A DNA stretch of 64,000 nucleotides from Roseovarius atlanticus. Lineage in GTDB: Bacteria > Pseudomonadota > Alphaproteobacteria > Rhodobacterales > Rhodobacteraceae. Position numbers and translations under genes: made by a program. The notes under the pieces were generated by a model. It was not told where the DNA came from and ran no database searches. It saw only the letters and a list, made by a program, of their open reading frames with translations. Each line of letters opens with the position of its first letter. Position 1 is the first letter of the stretch. The stretch lies in contig NZ_LAXJ01000018.1 of NCBI RefSeq assembly GCF_001441615.1, positions 87,154 to 151,153 on the forward strand. Reading direction: 5' to 3'. This document shows, one piece after another, positions 53,986 through 64,000 of this stretch.

Positions 53986-55149
53986 ATGAAAATCGTCGAC
54001 ATTCGGGAAGTGACCAAGCCCATCGCGTCGCCCATCCGCAACGCCTATATCGACTTCAGCAAGATGACGGCCAGCCTGGTGGCCGTCGTGACGGACGTGG
54101 TCCGGGACGGCCGCCGCGTGGTCGGCTACGGTTTCAATTCCAATGGCCGCTACGGGCAGGGCGGGCTCATCCGCGAACGTTTCCGCGACCGCATCCTCGA
54201 CGCCGACCCCGCATCGCTCCTGAACGATGACGGCAGCAACCTGGACGCGCACAAGATCTGGGCCGCCATGATGCAGAACGAAAAACCCGGCGGCCACGGC
54301 GAACGTTCGGTCGCGGTCGGCACCATCGACATGGCCGTCTGGGACGCCATCGCCAAGATCGAGGAAAAGCCCCTGTTCCGCCTGCTGGCCGACCGCAAGG
54401 GGCGCGAGGCGGACCCGCGCGTCTTCGTCTACGCCGCCGGTGGCTATTACTATCCGGGCAAGGACGACACCGCTCTGTGCAATGAGATGCGCAGCTACGT
54501 CAACCGGGGCTACACCGTCGTGAAGATGAAGATCGGCGGCGCGTCCATCGACGAAGACCAGCGCCGGATCGAAGCGGTCCTGACAGAAATCGGAACCGAG
54601 GCGCAACTGGCCGTCGATGCCAACGGACGCTTCGACCTCGAGACCGCGATCGCCTATGCCAAGATGCTGCGGCAATACCCGCTCTTCTGGTTCGAGGAAA
54701 TCGGGGATCCGCTGGACTATCAGCTTCAGGCCGCGATGGCCGAATTCTACCCCGGTTCCATGGCGACCGGCGAAAACCTTTTTTCGCATCAGGACGCGCG
54801 CAACCTGATCCGCCATGGCGGGATGCGCCCCGACCGGGACTGGCTGCAATTCGACTGCGCGCTGTCTTACGGGCTTGTCGAATACCTGCGCACGCTCGAT
54901 GTCCTCGACCAACTCGGCTGGTCCCCGACCCGCTGCATCCCGCATGGCGGCCACCAGATGTCCCTGAACATCGCGGCGGGGTTGGGGCTCGGTGGCAACG
55001 AAAGCTACCCCGATCTTTTCCAGCCCTACGGTGGCTTCCCCGATGGCGTGCAGGTTGAAGAGGGGCACATCCTCATGCCCGACCTGCCCGGCATCGGGTT
55101 CGAGGGCAAATCAGACCTCATTGACGTGATGCGCGCGCTGGCAGACTGA
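53986..55149 (+). CDS. tarD: Enolase-superfamily dehydratase, D-tartrate dehydratase-like
   Basis: A 387-aa member of the mandelate-racemase subgroup. The sequence closely fits D-tartrate dehydratase of Bradyrhizobium: PIRNAYIDFSKMTASLVAVV, GYGFNSNGRYGQGGLIRERF, and the catalytic KMK at 180-182. Metal ligands are D211, E237 and E263 (ATGENLFSHQD), and the general acid/base is H320 in CIPHGGHQMSLN. The reaction is D-tartrate to oxaloacetate plus water. It is the last gene of the comDE-tctCAB unit. The family is known to be conserved in active-site pattern, so activity on tartrate is likely, but another alpha-hydroxyacid cannot be ruled out. Confidence 0.85.
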   Translation: MKIVDIREVTKPIASPIRNAYIDFSKMTASLVAVVTDVVRDGRRVVGYGFNSNGRYGQGGLIRERFRDRILDADPASLLNDDGSNLDAHKIWAAMMQNEKPGGHGERSVAVGTIDMAVWDAIAKIEEKPLFRLLADRKGREADPRVFVYAAGGYYYPGKDDTALCNEMRSYVNRGYTVVKMKIGGASIDEDQRRIEAVLTEIGTEAQLAVDANGRFDLETAIAYAKMLRQYPLFWFEEIGDPLDYQLQAAMAEFYPGSMATGENLFSHQDARNLIRHGGMRPDRDWLQFDCALSYGLVEYLRTLDVLDQLGWSPTRCIPHGGHQMSLNIAAGLGLGGNESYPDLFQPYGGFPDGVQVEEGHILMPDLPGIGFEGKSDLIDVMRALAD

Positions 55150-55437
55150 ACAGCGCTGGCGTCACCCGCCCGTCATCGCGACAGAGGCGGAGAAATCCGG
55201 CTTACGGCATCACCCAGCACCCCGGTAAAAATTAGCCTACCTAAGCATGAATCGCATCGGAATTTCGCATGATTCTCCGTGCTCTCCGCAGATGGGCCAT
55301 GATGATGAATTTTTGAGCATAAAAAATTTTTAATTATTCCTAACACCTTAATGTCCATATCTCTCGGCTTTATGTAATTTCCGCACACAAAGGTTGTATC
55401 GTCGTCCTTTGGGCACGATAACCGAAGACACTTCAAG
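55150..55437. promoter_or_regulatory. AT-rich intergenic promoter region before the betaine operon
   Basis: The whole gap runs from 55150 to 55651 (502 bases). Its first part holds the most AT-rich stretch of the window around 55310-55345 (GCATAAAAAATTTTTAATT). This fits a strong promoter or upstream activating element for the betaine operon and possibly the end of the tarD transcript. No gene was recognised on either strand. Confidence 0.55.
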
Positions 55438-55507
55438 GATCGGGCAAAACTTCCACAAGCGAAGTTTCCCGATCGAGCGGCGAGGCACAAACCTGCCCGA
55501 CCGCTCG
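55438..55507 (+). ncRNA. Structured 5' leader, candidate cis-regulatory RNA
   Basis: Two consecutive hairpins precede the methyltransferase gene. The first is a 14-base-pair stem: GATCGGG (55438-55444) with CCCGATC (55468-55474), then, after a two-base bulge, AAACTTC (55447-55453) with GAAGTTT (55461-55467), closing a CACAAGC loop. The second pairs CGAGCGG (55474-55480) with CCGCTCG (55501-55507), with GGCA/TGCC inside. The second stem shares the base at 55474 with the first, so the two may compete or stack. No known riboswitch consensus was matched. A regulatory function is inferred. Confidence 0.5.
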
Positions 55508-55651
55508 GGATCACAGGGATCTTCCCACGCAACGACGTGCGGACTGAACAACGACAACCTCGACGGCACCGCCTCCGTATTCCATTCAAGGAATCCGGGA
55601 GCCCGGTTTCGGCCACGTGCGCGCTGCCGTCACCAGACAACGGAGAAAGAC

Positions 55652-57343
55652 ATGACCAGCGATGTCGCCGGCAACGCCGAACTGACAATGACCAAGCAGA
55701 CCTACAGCAAGGATCCGCTGGCAGACCGCGAGACGGGACATTATCGCAAGGAGTATGTCACCAGCTTCGTTGACAAGTGGGACGAGCTGATCGACTGGGA
55801 CGGTCGCGCGCAAAGCGAGGGGCAGTTCTTCATCGACATCCTGAAGGCGCGCGGCAAGGAGCGCGTGCTGGACGTGGCCTGCGGAACCGGCTTTCACTCG
55901 GTGCGCCTGACAGAGGCGGGCTTTGACGTGACCGCCGCCGACGGCAACGCCGCCATGGTCGCCAAGGCGTTCGAAAACGGTCAAAGCCGCGGCCTGATCC
56001 TCAAGACGGCGCAAGCGGACTGGCGCTGGCTGAACCGCGACATTCACGGCAAGTACGACGCGATCATCTGCCTGGGCAACTCCTTCACCCACCTGCACGA
56101 GGAACAGGACCGCCGCCGCGCCCTGGCCGAGTTCTACGCCGCGCTCAAGCATGACGGCGTGCTGATCCTCGACCAGCGGAACTATGACGCGATGCTCGAC
56201 CGCGGGTTTTCCAGCAAGCACAAATATTACTACTGCGGCGATGACGTCAGCGCCGAGCCCGAGCATATCGACGAAGGCCTGTGCCGGATGCGCTATGACT
56301 TCGCCGATGGGGCATCCTATACGCTCAACCTCTGCCCGATCCGCAAGGATTACATGCGCCGCCTGTTCCGCGAAGCCGGGTTCGAGCGTGTGCGCACCTA
56401 TGGCGACTTTCAGGACACCTATGCCGAGGAGGAGCCCGACTTTTTCATCCACGTCGCCGAGAAATCGGCCGAACACGTGGCCCGCTGGGGCGGCAACGGT
56501 GCCGATGGGCAGGTGGACATCCGCGATGTCGCGGAAACCTACTATGACAGCGACGACGCCGATACGTTCTACTCGACCATCTGGGGGGGCGAGGATCTGC
56601 ATATCGGGCGTTACGCGACCACCAAAAACATCCGCGACGCCAGCGACCTGACGATCGAAAGCATGATCGACGCGCTGCCCGACCTGGACACCGGATCGCG
56701 GGTGCTGGACCTTGGCGCGGGCTATGGCGGGGCGATGCGCACCGTCGTTAAGAAGACCGGCTGTCAGGCTGTCTGCCTGAACATTTCCGAGACCCAGAAC
56801 GAGTACAATCTGGGCAAGGTGCGGGCTGCACGGCTGGCCGACAAGATCAGCATCCGCCACGGCGTGTTCGAGGACGTGCCCGAGGCCGACGAGAGTGTCG
56901 ACGTCGTCTGGAGCCAGGATGCCTTCCTGCATTCCGACCAGCGCGACCAGGTCCTGGCCGAGGCGTTCCGCGTCCTGAAACCGGGCGGACACCTGATCTT
57001 CACCGACCCGATGCAGGCCGATGACGTGCCCGAGGGCGTGCTGCAACCCGTCTACGACCGGCTGCAACTCAACAGCCTGGGCTCGCCGGGGTTCTACCGC
57101 CAGACGGCCCACGCGCTCGGCTTCGAGACGGTACAGCAGGAAGATGCGGTCGCCGACCTGCGGGCGCACTATGCCCGGGTCCGCGAAGAGCTTCTGGCGC
57201 ATTACGACGAGCTTCGCGAAAAGGGCTGCTCGGCCGAGTATCTCGACAAGATGGCGGTTGGATTGCAGAACTGGGTCAAGGCCGCCGATGACGGCCACCT
57301 TGCCTGGGGCATCCAGCATTTCCGCAAGCCCGTAAAACACTGA
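55652..57343 (+). CDS. Fused glycine/sarcosine and dimethylglycine N-methyltransferase
   Basis: A 563-aa protein that makes glycine betaine from glycine by three SAM-dependent methylations. The N-terminal methyltransferase (about 20-285) has SAM motif VLDVACGTGFHS at 72-83 and resembles glycine sarcosine methyltransferase (GHYRKEYVTSFVDKWDEL, CLGNSFTHLHEEQDRRRALA). The C-terminal one (about 310-563) has VLDLGAGYGGAMRTV at 351-365 and resembles sarcosine dimethylglycine methyltransferase (DTFYSTIWGGEDLHIGRYAT). Fused forms are known from Actinopolyspora; many halophiles keep them separate. ATG 55652 follows GGAGAAAG. It is first in an operon that regenerates its methyl donor. Confidence 0.92.
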   Translation: MTSDVAGNAELTMTKQTYSKDPLADRETGHYRKEYVTSFVDKWDELIDWDGRAQSEGQFFIDILKARGKERVLDVACGTGFHSVRLTEAGFDVTAADGNAAMVAKAFENGQSRGLILKTAQADWRWLNRDIHGKYDAIICLGNSFTHLHEEQDRRRALAEFYAALKHDGVLILDQRNYDAMLDRGFSSKHKYYYCGDDVSAEPEHIDEGLCRMRYDFADGASYTLNLCPIRKDYMRRLFREAGFERVRTYGDFQDTYAEEEPDFFIHVAEKSAEHVARWGGNGADGQVDIRDVAETYYDSDDADTFYSTIWGGEDLHIGRYATTKNIRDASDLTIESMIDALPDLDTGSRVLDLGAGYGGAMRTVVKKTGCQAVCLNISETQNEYNLGKVRAARLADKISIRHGVFEDVPEADESVDVVWSQDAFLHSDQRDQVLAEAFRVLKPGGHLIFTDPMQADDVPEGVLQPVYDRLQLNSLGSPGFYRQTAHALGFETVQQEDAVADLRAHYARVREELLAHYDELREKGCSAEYLDKMAVGLQNWVKAADDGHLAWGIQHFRKPVKH

Positions 57344-57421
57344 AACCCGCGACGGGGGCGCCGCGATGCGCCCCCACGCTCCCGCCTCATCCCGCACGAT
57401 CAACGAGATGGAGACACGCAC

Positions 57422-58294
57422 ATGACAGGTACGTCCGACACGCCGTCGATTTCATTCGAGCTTTTCCCGCCCAAAACCGAGGCCGGAGTGACCCGACTGC
57501 GCGATACCGTGGCGCAACTGAGTGCGGCCGACCCGGAATACTTTTCGGTCACCTACGGTGCCGGCGGCACCACAAGGGACCGCACCGCGCGCATCGTCGA
57601 GATGGTGGCCAACCGGACGGGCCTGCCCGTGGCGCATCACTTCACCTGCGTTGGCGCCAGCCGGGCCGAGATCGACCGCCAGGCCCAGGCGTTCTGGGAC
57701 AACGGAATGCACAGGATCGTCGCACTGCGCGGGGACCTGCCGGCGGGCCAGAGCCTTCCCGAGGATGGCTACAACGACGCGGCGGAACTGGTGGCGGCGC
57801 TGCGCCGCAAGGGCGATTTCGACATCTCGGTCGCGGCCTACCCAGAGGTGCACCCCGAGGCCCGCGATGCCGCCGCCGACATGGACCACCTCAAGCGCAA
57901 GATCGACAACGGCGCGGCGCGGGCAATCACGCAATACGCCTTCGACACCGACACCGTGCTGCGGTTCGTCGACCGCGCGCGGGCCGCGGGCATCGACGCA
58001 CCGATCGTGGCCGGGATCATGCCGGTCGCCAATTTCGAGGGGCTCAAGCGGTTTTCCGCCGGCTGCGGCGCCTCAGTGCCCGACTGGATGGGCCAGATGT
58101 TCGATGGGCTGGACGACGCGCCAGAGACCCGCGCGATGGTCGCGACCGGCGTTGCCGCCGAACAATGCCGCCGCCTGATGGAGGCCGGGATCACGGATTT
58201 TCACTTCTATACGCTCAACCAGCCGAAAGTAACGCTGGCCGTTTGCAGGACATTGGGGCTGACACCCAGTATTGTAGCCGAGAACGCCGCTTGA
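57422..58294 (+). CDS. metF: Methylenetetrahydrofolate reductase
   Basis: A FAD TIM-barrel enzyme (290 aa) that reduces 5,10-methylene-THF to 5-methyl-THF for MetH. The active-site FELFPPKTEAG begins at about residue 12, VTYGAGGTTRD follows at about 43, then HFTCVGASR and the substrate/FAD loop IVALRGDLP, with IMPVANFEGLKRF near 200. Its length matches the bacterial form. ATG 57422 lies 78 bases after the methyltransferase, with GGAG upstream. Confidence 0.94.
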   Translation: MTGTSDTPSISFELFPPKTEAGVTRLRDTVAQLSAADPEYFSVTYGAGGTTRDRTARIVEMVANRTGLPVAHHFTCVGASRAEIDRQAQAFWDNGMHRIVALRGDLPAGQSLPEDGYNDAAELVAALRRKGDFDISVAAYPEVHPEARDAAADMDHLKRKIDNGAARAITQYAFDTDTVLRFVDRARAAGIDAPIVAGIMPVANFEGLKRFSAGCGASVPDWMGQMFDGLDDAPETRAMVATGVAAEQCRRLMEAGITDFHFYTLNQPKVTLAVCRTLGLTPSIVAENAA

Positions 58295-58308
58295 AGGAAT
58301 AAGAACGC

Positions 58309-59378
58309 ATGACCAAGACGCACGACATAGCCGCCGCCAACGCCGACCGCATCCTGGTGCTGGACGGGGCGATGGGCACGATGATCCAACAGGAAAAGCC
58401 CGACGAGGCCGCCTATCGCGGCGCGCGGTTCAAGAACCATCCCAGCGACGTGGGCGGCAATAACGAGCTGCTGACCCTGACCCAGCCCGACATGATTCGC
58501 AAAATCCACGAGGATTTCCTGCACGCGGGTGCCGATATCCTGTGCACCAACACCTTCGGTGCCAACGCGATCAGCCAGGCCGACTATGACATGACCGACC
58601 TCGTGGTCGAAATGAACACCGAATCCGTCCGCCTTGCACGCGAGGCCGCCGATGCGGTCGCCACACCCGACCGGCCGCGCTGGGTCGCCGGGGGCATCGG
58701 CCCGACCAACCAGACCGCCAGCATAAGTCCGGACGTGAACGACCCCGGTTATCGCGCGGTGACCTTCGACGATCTCGCCCGCGCCTATGGCGAGGCGGCC
58801 CGCGCGCTGATCGAGGCGGGCGCCGACCTGCTGCTGATCGAGACGATCTTCGACACGCTCAACGCCAAGGCCGCGCTATTCGCGATCGACAGCCTGTCGG
58901 ACGAGGGGCTGACCATTCCGCCGCTGATGATCTCCGGCACCATCACCGACCGGTCGGGGCGCACCCTGACCGGCCAGACGCCCGAGGCGTTCTGGGTGTC
59001 GATGAGCCACGCGCGCCCCTATTCCATCGGACTGAACTGCGCGCTTGGCGCGGGCGAGATGCGCCAGCATGTGCGCACCCTGTCCGAAGTGGCCGACACG
59101 CGCATCAGCGCCTATCCCAATGCCGGCTTGCCGAATGAGATGGGCGGTTATGACGAAACGCCCGAGGAAACCGCCGAGCACCTGGCCGAATGGGCGTCGT
59201 CGGGTCTGGTCAACATCGTGGGCGGCTGTTGCGGCACCACGCCCGACCATATCCGCGCCATCGCGGATGCGGTCGCGGGCAAGGCACCGCGCAAGATCCC
59301 GCAGAAAGTCAGGCACATGCGGCTGAGCGGCCTTGAGATGTTCGAGACACAAGGCGCGGACGCAAAGGAGGGCGCAGC

Positions 59379-59382
<4 letters not shown>
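58309..59382 (+). CDS. metH: Methionine synthase, homocysteine-binding subunit
   Basis: The 357-aa homocysteine S-methyltransferase domain that is the N-terminal quarter of MetH in E. coli but a separate gene here. It opens with [15 protein letters not shown]. The zinc-binding cysteines are the single one in [13 protein letters not shown] and the pair in [12 protein letters not shown]. It starts 15 bases after metF, with AAGGA overlapping the metF end. It overlaps the larger MetH part by four bases, so both subunits should be made in equal amounts. Confidence 0.92.
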
Positions 59383-62045
<2,663 letters not shown>

Positions 62046-62050
62046 CCCCC

Positions 62051-62069
62051 GCAAAAACTCGATTTTTGC
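62051..62069 (+). other. Intercistronic hairpin between metH and metK
   Basis: GCAAAAA (62051-62057) pairs with TTTTTGC (62063-62069) around CTCGA. It lies six bases after the metH stop. The A/T stem is weak. It may influence mRNA processing; no terminator T-run follows. Confidence 0.4.
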
Positions 62070-62111
62070 CAAAAGCGACCGAACCCCACGACAGTGGAGA
62101 AAGGACCAATT

Positions 62112-63302
<1,191 letters not shown>

Positions 63303-63336
63303 TCCGGAACACCAGAACGAAGAAAGGAGACGCGAC

Positions 63337-64000
63337 ATGAACAAGCCAGAGAGAGTCAGTCCCGCGGACAGCGCGATCCGTGACATCGCTCTTGCCGGTT
63401 TCGGCCGCAAGGAGCTGGACATCGCCGAGACCGAGATGCCGGGCCTCATGGCCCTGCGCGAGGAATACGGGCAAGCGAAGCCGCTCAAGGGCGCGCGCAT
63501 CGCGGGGTCGCTGCACATGACGATCCAGACCGCCTGTCTGATCGAAACGCTGGTCGCCCTGGGCGCCGAGGTCCGCTGGGCCTCGTGCAACATCTTTTCC
63601 ACCCAGGACCACGCCGCGGCCGTGATCGCCGAAGGCGGTACGCCGGTGTTTGCCGTCAAGGGCGAGACGCTGGAGGAATACTGGGATTACTGCGACCGCA
63701 TCTTCCAGTTCGAGGACGGCGGCGCCAACATGATCCTCGACGATGGCGGCGATGCGACGATGTATATCCTGATCGGCGCGCGGGTCGAGGCCGGTGAAAC
63801 CGGGCTGATCGAGACGCCGACCTCCGAGGAAGAGACTTGCCTGTTCGCCCAGATCAAGAGGCGCATGGCCGAAAGCCCCGGCTGGTTCACCAAGCAGCGC
63901 GAGATGATCAAAGGCGTCAGCGAGGAAACCACCACGGGCGTGCATCGCCTTTACAAGATGATGCAGGAAGGGCAGCTGCCCTTCCCCGCGATCAACGTGA
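63337..64000 (+). CDS. ahcY: S-adenosylhomocysteine hydrolase, 5' part
   Basis: The first 221 codons of AhcY, cut by the window end. The enzyme removes the methyltransferase inhibitor SAH and returns homocysteine to MetH. Conserved segments are [40 protein letters not shown], the [11 protein letters not shown] substrate helix, the aspartate in [10 protein letters not shown], and [17 protein letters not shown] 63337 has AAGGAG seven bases upstream. About half of the protein (usual length about 465 aa) lies beyond the window. Confidence 0.95.
   Translation, partial: MNKPERVSPADSAIRDIALAGFGRKELDIAETEMPGLMALREEYGQAKPLKGARIAGSLHMTIQTACLIETLVALGAEVRWASCNIFSTQDHAAAVIAEGGTPVFAVKGETLEEYWDYCDRIFQFEDGGANMILDDGGDATMYILIGARVEAGETGLIETPTSEEETCLFAQIKRRMAESPGWFTKQREMIKGVSEETTTGVHRLYKMMQEGQLPFPAINV

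Noticed and set aside
55394..55651. In-frame extension of the methyltransferase to 55394
   Set aside because: The extension covers the structured leader, encodes a basic low-complexity peptide and lacks family similarity. The ATG at 55652 has a good ribosome site.
62046..62111. SAM/SAH or SAM-II riboswitch before metK
   Set aside because: Rhodobacterales often carry a SAM/SAH riboswitch before metK, but the short gap here has only an A/T hairpin and a CCAC/GTGG mini-stem and lacks the conserved core.

Overview
The window looks like the chromosome (or a large replicon) of a GC-rich marine alphaproteobacterium of the Rhodobacteraceae/Roseobacter type. The evidence is the strong GC bias at third codon positions, tightly packed operons with ATGA/GTGA overlaps, two tripartite tricarboxylate (TTT) transporters, one TRAP transporter, organosulfonate-type enzymes, and a glycine-betaine methylation module. 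The species cannot be named from sequence alone. No tRNA, rRNA, CRISPR array, insertion sequence or phage gene was recognised.

Layout: (1) 0.1-6.0 kb, rightward: a TTT transporter (tctABC) followed by an acylating aldehyde dehydrogenase and an acyl-CoA ligase resembling SauS/SauT of sulfoacetate degradation. (2) 6.5-9.8 kb, leftward: livHMGF-type ABC importer genes without a binding protein. (3) 10.1-19.7 kb, rightward: a chemotaxis operon (STAS protein, cheY, cheA, cheW, cheR, second cheY, unknown protein, PAS protein, secreted Cache protein, transmembrane MCP, cheD). It has no cheB. A leftward soluble PAS-MCP follows at 20.1-21.4 kb. (4) 21.6-40.3 kb: a siderophore-iron island with three TonB receptors, two complete FecBCD-type ABC importers, a siderophore-interacting reductase fused to a DUF2218 domain, a free DUF2218 protein, an AraC regulator and an exporter-type ABC protein. 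(5) 40.6-47.0 kb, leftward: a TRAP transporter operon with a TetR regulator, an amidohydrolase, a cysteine hydrolase and an SDR. (6) 47.3-55.1 kb: an FAD-linked 2-hydroxyacid dehydrogenase and a LysR regulator (left), divergent from a split sulfopyruvate-decarboxylase-like enzyme (comDE), a second TTT transporter and a D-tartrate-dehydratase-like enolase (right). (7) 55.7-64.0 kb, rightward: a fused glycine-sarcosine/dimethylglycine methyltransferase followed by metF, split metH, metK and the start of ahcY. Together these form a self-contained S-adenosylmethionine cycle dedicated to glycine betaine synthesis.

Functional picture: the cell scavenges small anionic organics (sulfonates, hydroxy-diacids, amides) with periplasmic binding-protein systems, acquires iron through xenosiderophores, steers by chemotaxis, and makes betaine as an osmolyte while recycling SAM locally. 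The sauST and comDE modules would both yield sulfoacetaldehyde if their substrates are the sulfonates. The desulfonating enzyme Xsc is not in the window. The observations most worth following up are the structured leader upstream of the betaine operon, the comDE/tarD hybrid locus, the DUF2218 pair in the iron island, and the unusual composition of the chemotaxis operon.
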